Shown here one piece after another: positions 49,030 through 58,309 of a stretch of 64,000 nucleotides of DNA. The stretch comes from Micromonospora nigra (GTDB lineage: Bacteria; Actinomycetota; Actinomycetes; Mycobacteriales; Micromonosporaceae). A program made the translations under genes and the position numbers. Location: NCBI RefSeq assembly GCF_900091585.1, contig NZ_FMHT01000003.1:620001-684000 (forward strand). Direction: 5' to 3'. The notes beneath the pieces were generated by a model. The model searched no databases, was not told the DNA's origin, and saw only the letters and a list, made by a program, of their open reading frames with translations. The stretch's first letter is position 1; each line of letters begins with the position of its first letter.

Positions 49030-50949
49030 TTACGAGTGTCCGCCGTGGCCGGAGCCGCCCGGGTGCAGGTGGAACCGGGCGACCTCGGGCGGGTGTACGA
49101 CGAAGGGTCGCATCATGCCCTCGTCCTCGTGGTCGAGGATGTGGCAGTGGTACATGAACTCGCCTGTCGCGCCCTCGAACTGGCCGGCGACTCTGATCCA
49201 CTCCCCCGTCCAGAGGCTGAAGGTGTCCTTCCAGCCCTCCTCGTGCCTCTCGATCGGGGGGCCGTCGGTCGAGGCGAGCAGCGGCGCGGAGGTGCCGCCG
49301 ACCGCGACGTCGAAGGCCGTCAGGTCGCTGATCTTCCGCCGGGACAACAGCTGGAACCGCGCCATGTGGATGTGCATCGGGTGCGGTGCCCCGCCGAGCT
49401 GGATCAGGTTCCACACCACCCACCGGCCCCGGTTGATGAAGATCGTCCTCGTGTCGTCGAAGAGGCGCGCGACCGTCCGGAACGTTCGTACCTTCCCCGT
49501 GGCCGGGTCGGTGAGCTGGATGACGCCCTCCTGCGGGAACCGCGTCGGCACCTCGGCCGGTCGGGTGATCTCCTTCAGCTCCCACATCTCCGGGTGCGGT
49601 CGGCCGGCCACCCCGGGCGGGGTGGTCGCCACGAACACCTCGTCGTGGTCGGCCGGCACGGTCACACCGTCGTCAAGCCGGGCGTACGAGCTCGACAGGC
49701 GGGCCGGCGGCGTGAACGGGTCGTTGCGGCCCCGGCTCTCGACACGGAACTCCATGATGTCCGGTTCGATCGAGGCTCCGGTGTTGACCAGGCGCAGGCG
49801 CTGCCCCCTGAACCGGCTGAAGTCGACGAGCAGGTCCACCCGCTCGGCCGGGGTGATGGTCAGCCCGCCCGCGGGCACCGCCGCCGGGGCGGGCAGCAGA
49901 CCCACGTCCGTGCCGATGATCCGGACCGCGTCGTTGTGCACGGTGCCCGCCTCGTCGACCAGGTCGAGGCGGAAGAACCGACCGTTCGCCGCGTTGAGCA
50001 CGCGAAAGCGGTACCAGCGCGCGTCAACGTCGAGGTGCGGCCAGATGACGCCGTTGACGAGGGTGAAAGGACCGGTGACGGGAGCTGTCGTGCCGGTCGC
50101 CGGCAGGTACTGGAACTTGAACAGCAGCTGCCCGGTGAGCGCGCCGGTCGCCGGATCGGTGTCGAGGTTACGGTCGGTGATGACCAGCGGGATCTCCCGG
50201 TCGCCGCCAGGTAGGCCCAGACCGTCCTCCTCCTCGTCGCGGATCAGGTACAGGCCGGCGAGTCCGGCATGGACGTTGAAGCGGGTCACCGCCATCGCGT
50301 GGTCGTGGTACCAGAGGGCGGCGGCCGGCTGTCGGTTCGGGTACTCGGTGAGCTGTGCCTCTCCCGGTGAGATGCCGTTGTGGGCCCAGCCGTCGTTGCC
50401 GCCGTTCGTCACCGCGCCGTGCAGGTGTACGACGTTCCACGGCGGCAGGTCGGCCACACCGTCGATCAGCTCCACCAGGGCGGGCAGGCTGCCGTCCGGG
50501 TCGCGGTAGCCGGGCGTGTTCGCCGGGGTCGGCTGCGCGTACGGTGCCCGTACCGCCACCAGCGGCACCGTGCCCCGGAGTTCGTTCGTCCACGCGACCC
50601 GCAGTCGCCTACCGCTGCGCACCTCGATGGTCGGGCCGGGGAACTGTCCCTCGTAGGTCCACAGCCTGGTCTGGGGCAGCTGGGAGTGCAGCCGGGTCCG
50701 CGCATTGGTCATCGTGATCGTCAGCTCGTCCCGGTGCCGTCGCGAGTACGCCCGGATCGTCGGCGGAATCCGCAACGGGTCGAGGAACTTGGTGAGACCG
50801 AAGGTCGGCGCCGTGGACTGTGTCCCTCGGCCGCCGACGGTCACCGACCCCGATGCATTCTGGCTTTGCAAGCTGACACCCGCCACCACGCCTACGGACC
50901 CGAGCACGGCGGAGGTGAGGACGGTGCGACGGTCGACGAAGTTGTCCAA
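49030..50949 (-). CDS. Tat-exported multicopper oxidase (CotA/phenoxazinone-synthase type)
   Basis: 639 residues. N-terminal Tat signal FVDRRTVLTSAVLGSVGVVAG. Copper motifs: VVHLHGAVT, WYHDHAM, APHPMHIHMARFQLL and YHCHILDHEDEGMMRPF, giving the trinuclear centre and the type 1 site with an axial Met. The size and C-terminal pattern fit the CotA/bilirubin oxidase/phenoxazinone synthase group, which oxidises aminophenols and phenols with O2. TTG start at 50949 (LDNFVDRR) with AGGAG upstream; the long ORF upstream has no signal. Phenoxazinone synthases act on 3-hydroxyanthranilates, so a link with the kynurenine genes is tempting, but they are 11-25 kb away across a helicase gene. General phenol or copper defence is as likely. 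Confidence 0.9.
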   Translation of the reverse strand: MDNFVDRRTVLTSAVLGSVGVVAGVSLQSQNASGSVTVGGRGTQSTAPTFGLTKFLDPLRIPPTIRAYSRRHRDELTITMTNARTRLHSQLPQTRLWTYEGQFPGPTIEVRSGRRLRVAWTNELRGTVPLVAVRAPYAQPTPANTPGYRDPDGSLPALVELIDGVADLPPWNVVHLHGAVTNGGNDGWAHNGISPGEAQLTEYPNRQPAAALWYHDHAMAVTRFNVHAGLAGLYLIRDEEEDGLGLPGGDREIPLVITDRNLDTDPATGALTGQLLFKFQYLPATGTTAPVTGPFTLVNGVIWPHLDVDARWYRFRVLNAANGRFFRLDLVDEAGTVHNDAVRIIGTDVGLLPAPAAVPAGGLTITPAERVDLLVDFSRFRGQRLRLVNTGASIEPDIMEFRVESRGRNDPFTPPARLSSSYARLDDGVTVPADHDEVFVATTPPGVAGRPHPEMWELKEITRPAEVPTRFPQEGVIQLTDPATGKVRTFRTVARLFDDTRTIFINRGRWVVWNLIQLGGAPHPMHIHMARFQLLSRRKISDLTAFDVAVGGTSAPLLASTDGPPIERHEEGWKDTFSLWTGEWIRVAGQFEGATGEFMYHCHILDHEDEGMMRPFVVHPPEVARFHLHPGGSGHGGHS

Positions 50950-51152
50950 GGTTCTTCTCCTGTGTCGGCTCAGTGACGTACACGTCGTGCCACAGTGATC
51001 ATCGTCTACGTCACCGATCCTCGCCAGAGCCTGGCGCCGATCTTGGGTCAGCACCGATCCGCTGTCTCCGGCGGGCATCACGTCGTACCGGGTCGGCTCG
51101 GGCACCTTTAGCAAGTTCCGTGGGACGGCGGCGGCTCGGCGCCCTCGCACCC

Positions 51153-52358
51153 CTACCAGGTGACGGGGAGTTCGGTTATCACCTGGAAGCTCGCATCCGG
51201 AAGGAACGGAACCTCTTCCGCCGCCACCGCGAGACGCAGGTTGGGCAACCGGTTGATCAGCGCGCCGAGAGCGCTCTCCATCGTGATGCGCGCGAGGTTC
51301 TGGCCAAGGCACTGGTGGGTGCCGAACCCGAACGTCACGTGGTCTGCGGCGGAGGCGCGGTGCCAGCTCAGGGAGTTCGGTTCCTGGTGGACGTTGGTGT
51401 CGCGGTTGATGAGGGAGGTTATGAAGAACACGCCGTCGCCCTTGCGGATCGTGGTCCCCTCGACCTCGATGTCGTCCGTGGCCAACCGCGTGACACCGTC
51501 GGGGACGGACAGGTACCGCAACAGTTCGTCCACGGCGGTGGGCATCAGTGCGGGATCGGCTCGCAGCTCGGCTAGCTGCTCGGGGTGCTGGAGCAGGGTG
51601 AACATACCGAGCGAGATCATGGTTCCGGTAGTGCCGTGACCGCCGGCCACCTGCAGGACGAGCCTCGAGACCAGCTCTTCCTGGTCCACGTCACCGGTGG
51701 CACCGCGCTCCGCGAGGAGGTCGTCGAGAATCCCCTCACCACGGTTACGTCGCTTCTCCGCGATCAGCCTGCCCATATAGTCCATGAGCTGGTCGTATGC
51801 CTCGTTGGCGTTCGGACCGAAAGCGAGCTGGTGCGACAACTTCTCGAAGAACTCGTGGTCGGCGTCCGGTATGCCCATCAGTCGGTACAGAACCGTCACG
51901 GGCACCGGCGCCGTGAACGCCGGGATCAGGTCGGTAGGAGCGCCGTTCTCGATCATGCGGTCCAGCTGTTGGTCGACAATCTCCTGAATCTTGGGACGCA
52001 GGGCGTTGATGCGTCTGAACGTGAAGCCAGGGATCAGCATTCTGCGCCGGGCGTTGTGCACCGGGCCGTCCACGCCGACCAACGTGGTGACGATCTTCAG
52101 GACCTTCTGCTGCGGGTCCTCGGTGGCGGCGGCGATGACCGGCACCATCTTGGGCCACGCGGGGTTGGTGCGGTCGCTGGAGATGCGAGGGTCGACGAGG
52201 AGCCTGCGGGCCAGATCCCGGGTCGTGACCGCCCAGACCTGGCGGCCGTCGTAGAGGGTCACCCGGGCGAGTGGGCGCTGCGCGGTCAATTGCCGGTAGC
52301 CCGGTGCCGGCTGGTGGGGGCAGGTGCGGCCCTGCGGGAACACGAGCGTGTCAGTCAT
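51153..52358 (-). CDS. Cytochrome P450
   Basis: 401 residues, bacterial soluble P450. EXXR in ELLRYLS, heme loop FGFGTHQCLGQNLAR with the Cys ligand. The I-helix reads VAGGHGTTGTM: the threonine is kept but the usual acid just before it is Gly, which may alter proton delivery and reaction type. ATG at 52358 (MTDTLVFPQG), with GGAGGG seven bases upstream, overlapping the stop of a small ORF by ATGA. No ferredoxin gene next to it. Substrate unknown; its neighbours are a flavin hydroxylase and an NmrA-like reductase. Confidence 0.93.
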   Translation of the reverse strand: MTDTLVFPQGRTCPHQPAPGYRQLTAQRPLARVTLYDGRQVWAVTTRDLARRLLVDPRISSDRTNPAWPKMVPVIAAATEDPQQKVLKIVTTLVGVDGPVHNARRRMLIPGFTFRRINALRPKIQEIVDQQLDRMIENGAPTDLIPAFTAPVPVTVLYRLMGIPDADHEFFEKLSHQLAFGPNANEAYDQLMDYMGRLIAEKRRNRGEGILDDLLAERGATGDVDQEELVSRLVLQVAGGHGTTGTMISLGMFTLLQHPEQLAELRADPALMPTAVDELLRYLSVPDGVTRLATDDIEVEGTTIRKGDGVFFITSLINRDTNVHQEPNSLSWHRASAADHVTFGFGTHQCLGQNLARITMESALGALINRLPNLRLAVAAEEVPFLPDASFQVITELPVTW

Positions 52359-52456
52359 GCGGGGACCCTCCGAGCAATCAATGCGGTGATCTGCGCGTGC
52401 CCCGTACGGAGCGGAGAACCGACCATCTCGACCGCGGTGTCGGCAGTGGTGGTCAC
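52355..52456 (-). CDS. 33-residue ORF coupled to the P450
   Basis: GTG at 52456 preceded by GGGAGG at ideal spacing; the peptide begins VTTTADTAVEMVGSPLRTG and its TGA overlaps the P450 ATG (ATGA). No Trp, Tyr or Cys, so it does not look like a known P450-modified RiPP precursor. A leader that couples translation, or a small protein, is possible. In-frame extension to 52624 runs through the palindrome and is less likely. Confidence 0.4.
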   Translation of the reverse strand: MTTTADTAVEMVGSPLRTGHAQITALIARRVPA

Positions 52457-52506
52457 GAATCCCTCCCATCGCGTTCGAATGCCTGAGTCCGCATGGTTGG
52501 GCGGAC

Positions 52507-52518
52507 GGACAATTGTCC
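52507..52518. promoter_or_regulatory. Perfect 12-bp palindrome upstream of the P450 unit
   Basis: GGACAATTGTCC, about 50 bp upstream of the 33-codon ORF start and 149 bp from the P450 start, in a relatively AT-rich stretch. A likely operator for a dimeric repressor; no TetR/MarR gene is adjacent. Confidence 0.5.
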
Positions 52519-52603
52519 CGGTCGGACGATAGCCAAAGAATGAGCTGCCCGCATCCCCCCGATTGATAGTTCGCGGCATCACGGCATCACGGCATTGCGA
52601 TAC

Positions 52604-52635
52604 CGGCGGGATTCGCGCCGACACGAATCCCGCCG
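52604..52635. terminator. Hairpin terminator of the flavin hydroxylase gene
   Basis: Perfect 12-bp stem CGGCGGGATTCG / CGAATCCCGCCG with an 8-base loop, 82 bp beyond the hydroxylase stop on the minus strand. No T-run. Confidence 0.65.
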
Positions 52636-52717
52636 ATATAGAGAATCATTATGGTAAATGGCATGGGCTGAGCGTCAGCACCGGGACCGTCAGGTCCACC
52701 CAAGCAGCGGACGCGGG

Positions 52718-54301
52718 TCACACCTGGTCGACCAACTCCCCGCGCTCACCCTCACCCCACACCTCCGGCTCGGCAGGGCCGGCAGGGCCGGCAGGGCCGG
52801 CAGGGCCGAACCAGGTGGTGAGCGCGGATGTGAGAGCCGTGAGGTCGGGGACCTCCCCGACGGAAGTGATCCAGGCGGTGTGTCCATCGGGGCGGATGAG
52901 GACCGCTTCGGGCGAGGGGAGCCCGCCGTCGGTAACGGCCACGGGCAGCCGACCGCGGCAGCGGGCGTCGACGATGTCGACGCGGTCGCTCCATCCCGTG
53001 GTGGCGGCTGTCAGCTCGGCGAGAAGACGCACGTCGTCGCTCAGGTTGAGCAGAACCGGTCTCGCGGTGTGCAGCAGGTTGAACAACCTGGTGTCACCGT
53101 CGGGCAGGCTCAGGTCGAGGTCGGGAAACCGGCGGCCGAGCCACGGACACCCGTCGCCGAGCGGGTAGCGGATGTCCAGCGCGCTGATCATGCCGGCGAG
53201 CATCTGGTTCACCTCGTCGATGGCAACGAGGTCGGCGAACACGTCACGGAGGGCGTCCGCATGCGCGCCGGGACGGGCCAGCGCAGTCTGCGCGCGAGTG
53301 TTCTGCAGCACCTGGGTGGCGACGGCGGAGCGCTCGCTGTGATAAGTGTCGAGCAGGTCGTCCGACACGTGGCCGTTGACCACCGCGGCGAGTTTCCAAC
53401 CGAGATTCACCGCGTCCTGCATGCCCACGTTCATGCCCTGGCCGCCGGCCGGGAAGTGGACGTGTGCGGCGTCGCCCGCGAGCAGCACCCGGCCGAGCCT
53501 GAACCGGTCGGCCTGCCGTGCGGCGTCACCGAAGCTCGAGAGCCAGCGCGGGCTGTGCATGCCGAAGTCCGTGCCGGCAATTCGCATCGTCGAGTCCCGC
53601 AACCGCTCGAGCGTCATGGGTTCGTCCCGGGCGATCACCAGGTCGTACTCGGTGGTGAACACCCGGTACCAGCCAGGTTCGTGGCCCAGCACCGAGACGT
53701 TGCCCTTCTCTCCCGCCACGACCGTCGGCCCGTCCGGCGGTTCCGTCAGCTCAACGTCACCGAGCATGGCGGTCAGCGTCGCCGGGGTGCCGGGGAAGCC
53801 GATTCCCGCGAGTTTGCGGACCGTGCTGCGTCCCCCGTCACAGCCCACCAGGTAGTCGGCCAGCATGGTCGACACCGATCCGTCCGGCCGCCGAACGTCG
53901 ATGGCCACACTGCTGTCGTCCTGGCGCACTCCGACCACTTCCGACGACCAGCACACCTGCACGCCGAGTTCGGCGAGCCGTTGGTCGAGCAGCGCTTCGG
54001 TCCTGGTCTGCAACAGCATCAGCGAGAACGGATAGCGCGTCTCGAGCCGGGTGAGGTCCAGCCGCTGCTTGGCGAAGAGCCCGCTCGGCATCGGTCTGCC
54101 CGCAGCGATGAACGGCTCGACGATCCCCCGCTGGTCCAGCACTTCCAGTGTGCGGACGTGCATGCCCGCGGCACGTGACTCGCCGGAGCGGCCGGCGAGC
54201 CGGTCCAGCACCGTCACCTCGACCCCACTCAGCCGCAGTTCGCAGGCCAGCATCAGTCCTGTCGGTCCGGCACCCGCGATCACCACATTGGGCTTCGACA
54301 T
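52718..54301 (-). CDS. FAD-dependent aromatic hydroxylase (PHBH/Rox-like)
   Basis: 527 residues, the size of class A hydroxylases with a C-terminal thioredoxin-like domain, such as polyketide hydroxylases and rifampicin monooxygenase. Motifs: VVIAGAGPTGLMLACELRLSGVEVTVLDR, the DG motif VGCDGGRSTVRKLAGI, and GD motif LLAGDAAHVHFPAGGQGMNVGMQDAVNLGWKL. It ends in an unusual GPAGPAGPAGPAEPE tail encoded by four 9-bp repeats. ATG at 54301 with GGAG eight bases upstream. It may tailor an aromatic product or inactivate a drug; context does not settle it. Confidence 0.9.
   Translation of the reverse strand: MSKPNVVIAGAGPTGLMLACELRLSGVEVTVLDRLAGRSGESRAAGMHVRTLEVLDQRGIVEPFIAAGRPMPSGLFAKQRLDLTRLETRYPFSLMLLQTRTEALLDQRLAELGVQVCWSSEVVGVRQDDSSVAIDVRRPDGSVSTMLADYLVGCDGGRSTVRKLAGIGFPGTPATLTAMLGDVELTEPPDGPTVVAGEKGNVSVLGHEPGWYRVFTTEYDLVIARDEPMTLERLRDSTMRIAGTDFGMHSPRWLSSFGDAARQADRFRLGRVLLAGDAAHVHFPAGGQGMNVGMQDAVNLGWKLAAVVNGHVSDDLLDTYHSERSAVATQVLQNTRAQTALARPGAHADALRDVFADLVAIDEVNQMLAGMISALDIRYPLGDGCPWLGRRFPDLDLSLPDGDTRLFNLLHTARPVLLNLSDDVRLLAELTAATTGWSDRVDIVDARCRGRLPVAVTDGGLPSPEAVLIRPDGHTAWITSVGEVPDLTALTSALTTWFGPAGPAGPAGPAEPEVWGEGERGELVDQV
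52772..52807. repeat. Four 9-bp tandem repeats in the hydroxylase C-terminus
   Basis: Four exact copies of GGCAGGGCC (plus strand), coding for (GPA)n near the end of the flavin hydroxylase. In frame, so copy-number slippage would only change tail length. Confidence 0.85.
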
Positions 54302-54766
54302 TCTTCTCTCCACAAGTTCCTGAGGGCCAGGGAACCACTGTGTAACAGACATTGACGGACCTGAGCATCCCCTCAAGCATTAGTCCCACAGGATCCTGGC
54401 CTACGCGATCGGCGACGACTCCGGGCGGCCGCCCACTCCCGGCGCGGATCAAACAGGATGAAATCGACGACACAGGCGCATCCATCAGGCCATCGGCAGG
54501 AAATCGTCCAGATCGTCGCCGCAGTCGCGACGGACATCGGCAAACCGGCACAGCTTCAGGATCTTCCGCTCGGTGAGGCCAACCGGATATAGTCGCTGCG
54601 GTCGATGGATGCCATCCCAGTGAGGATCGGCGGCGTCCAGGAACACCTCTGCACCACGGTCGGGTGAGGGCCGAGATGACGAACGACGTCGATTGGCCTC
54701 ACAGGTCGCCCACCGCGGACGTCAACCGGTGGGTGGAGGAGCAGGATCAAGCCACGTGGGGGAACC
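54302..54766. other. 465-bp divergent gap, possible gene remnant
   Basis: Holds promoters for the flavin hydroxylase (leftward) and NmrA-like gene (rightward). A 44-codon plus-strand ORF (ATG 54458, stop 54592) reads MKSTTQAHPSGHRQEIVQIVAAVATDIG... and after the TAG the same frame continues open for another 25 or so codons (SLRSMDAIPVRIGGVQ...). It could be the remains of a broken gene, or chance. No good ribosome site. Confidence 0.4.
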
Positions 54767-55654
54767 ATGACGATCTTGGTAACTGGCGCGACCGGCAACG
54801 TCGGTCGTAACGTCGTAGACCTCCTGCTGCGGGCCGGAGCGGACGTACGGGCGACCTCCCGCAATCCCGAGACGCTCGACCTGCCGGCGGAGGTTGACGC
54901 CCGCAGAGCGGATCTCACCGACCCGAAGACGTTCCAGCAGGCGCTTCAGGGCGTGGACAAGATGTTCCTCTACAACCAGCCGGCTGGCATTGAAGGGGTC
55001 CTGGAGGCCGCGAAGGCCGCCGGCGTCAGGTACGTCGTGCTCCTGTCCTCCCTGGCCGCCGCCGGCCGGGATCCGGACCACTGGATCGCCCGGTGGCACC
55101 GGGCGACGGAGCATGCGATCGAGCAGTCCGGCTTGTCCTGGACGTTCGTGCGTCCGGGCGCGTTCGCCGCGAACTCCCTCCTGTGGGCTGGTTCCGTCAA
55201 GCAGGGCCGGCCGGTGCGGCTTCACTACGCGCACTCCTACCTGTCCTCGATCCATGAGCGGGACATTGCCGAGGTGAGCACCTGCGCCCTGCTCCAGGAA
55301 GGCCACGACGGGGCCAAGTACCACATAACCGGCGGTGACAGCATCACTCAGGCCGAGCAACTTGCCCTCATCGGCCAGGCGATCGGCCGTGAGTTGGCTT
55401 TCGAGGACATCACGGGCGATGAGACACGCGCCGAGCTACGCGCGCTCTTCGAGCCTCGCCTGCAGGAGTTGATCCGGGACGGGGTCATCAGCCCGGCAGA
55501 CAAGCCGGGGATCATCGAGACCAGGATCCGCTACTACGAGGAGGCTCTCGACGGGCCTGAGGACATCGACCCCACCGTCGAGAAGGTTCTTGGCAAGCCG
55601 GCGCGGACCTTCGCCGAGTGGGCGGTGGACCACAAGGCGGACTTCACGAACTGA
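54767..55654 (+). CDS. NmrA-like NAD(P)-binding protein (atypical SDR)
   Basis: 295 residues. N-terminal Rossmann motif TGATGNVGRNVVDLL with the basic RATSRNPE that favours NADP, the VVLLSSLAAAG strand, and no YxxxK catalytic pair in the usual place; together these fit NmrA/HSCARG-like atypical SDRs, which act as redox sensors or reductases. ATG at 54767 with GGGGGAA upstream. It is divergent from the flavin hydroxylase. Role unknown. Confidence 0.88.
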   Translation: MTILVTGATGNVGRNVVDLLLRAGADVRATSRNPETLDLPAEVDARRADLTDPKTFQQALQGVDKMFLYNQPAGIEGVLEAAKAAGVRYVVLLSSLAAAGRDPDHWIARWHRATEHAIEQSGLSWTFVRPGAFAANSLLWAGSVKQGRPVRLHYAHSYLSSIHERDIAEVSTCALLQEGHDGAKYHITGGDSITQAEQLALIGQAIGRELAFEDITGDETRAELRALFEPRLQELIRDGVISPADKPGIIETRIRYYEEALDGPEDIDPTVEKVLGKPARTFAEWAVDHKADFTN

Positions 55655-56074
55655 CACCCGCGCCGAGGTCCGTTTCGACGATTCGGACACGTGAGCGGTC
55701 CTGCGCCCGGCACGCCGGGGCGACCGGGATTGTGGCGCTTTCCGTGTTCCGGCCTGTGGTGTGATCACCAGAGGCGGATGACGGCCGGCGGTCAGCGGCC
55801 GTACCGCATCGTGCCGGCGCGAGTCCGCAGGCCGTGCCCACGGCGGCGGACCTGGCGGTGCCAGAGTGCCCCCGCGACCCGATTCTGGGTCAGCTCGAAA
55901 CATCTCGGCGCCACCCTGAATACGATGAACGTTCGTGATTCGCATTTCATCGAGATGTGTTCACTTACGGGGAAACGCGACACGGCCGCCACTCGGATGC
56001 CCGCCTTGACGCTTTCCGTTCCTGTGCCCACTTAGCATGGTCGCGTCTTGACGTTTCCAAGCACAGGATCACAG
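55655..56074. other. 420-bp intergenic region before the VOC gene
   Basis: No credible ORF. AT content rises around 55910-55990, and TTGACG at about 56008 could be a -35 for the VOC gene, but no well-spaced -10 was found. Earlier part is GC-rich with short inverted repeats. Confidence 0.4.
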
Positions 56075-56512
56075 ATGACGCAACATGAGAGCCTTTCGTC
56101 CACTCTGTCGAGCTTCTATCCGGTCATCTGCACCAACAAGCTCGCCGAATCGGCCAAGTTCTATACCGAGCTGTTCGGATTCGAACAGACCTTCGGAGCT
56201 GACTGGTACGTGAGCCTGCGTCGACCCACACCGCCGAACTACGAGTTGGCGCTGCTCGACGCCACGCACCCGACGATGCCGGCCGACTATCGCCGCCCCG
56301 TGCGGGGAATGCTGCTCAACTTCGAGGTGACCGATGTCGACGCCGAGTACGCCCGGCTGGTCACCAGGGCGGGTCTGCCACCGGTGCTCGACCTGCGCAG
56401 TGAGGATTTCGGCCAGCGCCATTTCATCATCGCCGATCCCAGCGGGGTGCTCGTGGACGTCATCACCCCGATCCCGCCCTCGCCGGAGTTCGCCGCCGCC
56501 TTCGCGGCATAG
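56075..56512 (+). CDS. VOC-superfamily (glyoxalase/bleomycin-resistance fold) protein
   Basis: 145 residues with the paired beta-alpha-beta-beta-beta units of the vicinal oxygen chelate fold: [29 protein letters not shown] in the first half, [28 protein letters not shown]...[18 protein letters not shown] in the second. Family members isomerise, dioxygenate, or bind and sequester drugs. ATG at 56075 with AGGA upstream; a TTG nine codons earlier is possible. Immunity by drug binding is one option for region D, but it is on its own transcript. Confidence 0.88.
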   Translation: MTQHESLSSTLSSFYPVICTNKLAESAKFYTELFGFEQTFGADWYVSLRRPTPPNYELALLDATHPTMPADYRRPVRGMLLNFEVTDVDAEYARLVTRAGLPPVLDLRSEDFGQRHFIIADPSGVLVDVITPIPPSPEFAAAFAA

Positions 56513-56570
56513 TCCCCGCCCCGATCGGTTCCGGCACGGCGAGCGCTGACGGAGCCGCAGAACCGGAACG

Positions 56571-56611
56571 CCCGCGCACACCCGCCGACGACAGCGGCGG
56601 GTGTGCGCGGG
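56571..56611. terminator. Strong bidirectional terminator
   Basis: Perfect 17-bp stem CCCGCGCACACCCGCCG and its complement, 7-base loop ACGACAG, between the convergent VOC and MFS genes. The strongest hairpin in the window and a natural boundary of region D. Confidence 0.8.
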
Positions 56612-56661
56612 GCGAAGCCGTCCGGCGACCGGGTAGCCGGCGGCGACCCCGGAGGCGGCGC

Positions 56662-58236
56662 CTAGCGGACGGCGCCCTCGGTCTGCGCGGGCATCTTCTC
56701 TTCGCTCCCGTCCGCGGGCTGCTCGTCCCGCGACGCACGGTCCCGGACCGCCGCCACGACCAGGACCGCGAGCAGCACGGTCACGGTGGCACTGATCGCA
56801 CCCACCGTGTTCAGACCCCCGGTGAAGGCGTCCCGCGCCGAGGTCAGCAGCGCGGAAGCAAGATCACCGGGGAGTTGCGCCGCCCTTGACACCGCGGCGG
56901 TGAGGGTCTCCTCCGCGGCGGTGGCGTCTCCGGTGAATCCGTCGGGCACGGTGATCTGGGACCGGTACACGGCGGTGCCGATGCTGCCCAGCACCGCGAC
57001 CCCCAGGGCCATGCCGAGTTCGGTGCTGGTCTCGGAGATCGCCGACGCGGAGCCGGCCTGCTCGGGCGGCGCCGACCCCACCACCATGTCGGTGCCCAGA
57101 GCGATCAGCGGCCCGCCACCGGCGTAGACGAGCGCGAAACCGGTCACCAGCTGCGCCAGCCCGTCCGTGCTACCCACGGTCGCGAGCATGAAGTGACCGA
57201 CCGCCGAGACAACCAGGCCGACCGCCACCACGGACGCCGGGCGGAACCGCTGGGCGAGCACCGGGGCGAGCATCGACGTGATGATCAGCGCGATGGCGGC
57301 CGGCAACAGCCAGAGCCCGGCGCGCATCGGCGACAGGCCCGAGACGAGTTGCAGGTACTGCGTGACGAAGAGGTAGGTCCCACCGGCGATGAGCATGCTG
57401 AACAGCATCGCCGTGAGCATGACGGTGAACCGGCGGATGCGGAACAGGCGCACGTCCATCAGGGGGTCGGCGAGGACCCGCTGCCGCCGCACGAAGGTCA
57501 CGCCGACGACCAGGCCCACCACGACCGCCAGGATGGACAGCGGGCTGGGGCCCTCCTTGGCCAACTCCTTGATGCCCCAGATGACCGGCAGGATGGCGGC
57601 CAGGGACAGCGCCACGCTCGCCAGATCGATCCTGCCCGCCCGCTCGGCGCGGTACTCCGGGAGCAGCCGTGGCCCGGCGACCAGGAGCAGCAGCATGATC
57701 GGCACGCCGAGCAGGAAGACCGAACCCCACCAGAAGAACTCCAGGAAGAGCCCACCGACGACCGGGCCGAGCGCGATGCCGACGGAGAACATGGTGACCC
57801 ACACCGCGATGGCGAGTCCGCGTTGCTGCGGGTCGCGGAACATGTTGCTGATCAGCGCCAGGGTGGAGGGCATCAGGGTGGCACCGGCGACGCCCAGGGC
57901 GGCGCGCGCGGCGATCAGCGCGACCGGATCCGTGGCGTACGCGGCGAACACCGAGGCGACTCCGAACGCGGCGGCGCCGATCAGCAGCAGTCGCCGCCTG
58001 CCGATCCGATCCCCCAGGGTGCCCATCGCCACCAGGAAACCGGCGATCATGAAGCCGTAGATGTCGATGATCCACAGCATCTGGGAGGCACTCGGGGAAA
58101 GATCTTCACCGATGTGTGGAACCGCGAGGTGAAGCACGCTCACATCGATCGACAACAGAAGCGTCGGGAGAGCCAGGATGGCGAGTCCCAGCCATTCGCG
58201 CAGCCCGGCCCGAGGCTCGACGGTGGTGTTCAACAT
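56662..58236 (-). CDS. DHA2-family MFS exporter (14 helices)
   Basis: 524 residues with 14 predicted membrane segments, as in QacA-like drug:H+ antiporters. Motif A LGDRIGRRRLLLIGA after helix 2 and motif C-like GVAGATLMPSTLALISNMF and GIALGPVVGGLFLE are visible. It ends in a charged cytoplasmic tail. It follows the thioesterase gene by 73 bp on the same strand, so it may share its transcript and export the PKS product. Confidence 0.92.
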   Translation of the reverse strand: MLNTTVEPRAGLREWLGLAILALPTLLLSIDVSVLHLAVPHIGEDLSPSASQMLWIIDIYGFMIAGFLVAMGTLGDRIGRRRLLLIGAAAFGVASVFAAYATDPVALIAARAALGVAGATLMPSTLALISNMFRDPQQRGLAIAVWVTMFSVGIALGPVVGGLFLEFFWWGSVFLLGVPIMLLLLVAGPRLLPEYRAERAGRIDLASVALSLAAILPVIWGIKELAKEGPSPLSILAVVVGLVVGVTFVRRQRVLADPLMDVRLFRIRRFTVMLTAMLFSMLIAGGTYLFVTQYLQLVSGLSPMRAGLWLLPAAIALIITSMLAPVLAQRFRPASVVAVGLVVSAVGHFMLATVGSTDGLAQLVTGFALVYAGGGPLIALGTDMVVGSAPPEQAGSASAISETSTELGMALGVAVLGSIGTAVYRSQITVPDGFTGDATAAEETLTAAVSRAAQLPGDLASALLTSARDAFTGGLNTVGAISATVTVLLAVLVVAAVRDRASRDEQPADGSEEKMPAQTEGAVR

Positions 58237-58309
58237 CAGTCCTTTCGGGTTGGTGCGAACCGGATCCCGTGCCGCGGGTCGGTTCGGTGTCCGTGTGAGG
58301 GTCAGAGCA

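Noticed and set aside
49030..50949. Multicopper oxidase as phenoxazinone synthase of the kynurenine cluster
   Set aside because: Family resemblance is real, but it is separated by the lanthipeptide cluster and a helicase gene, and the NRPS release logic does not need aminophenol coupling. Kept only as a possibility.
52772..52807. CRISPR-like repeat
   Set aside because: Four adjacent 9-bp units with no spacers, in frame inside a coding region: simple tandem repeat.
54458..54592. 44-codon ORF as a real gene
   Set aside because: Weak ribosome site, no motif; the frame stays open after the stop, so remnant or chance is more likely. Listed only within the gap entry.
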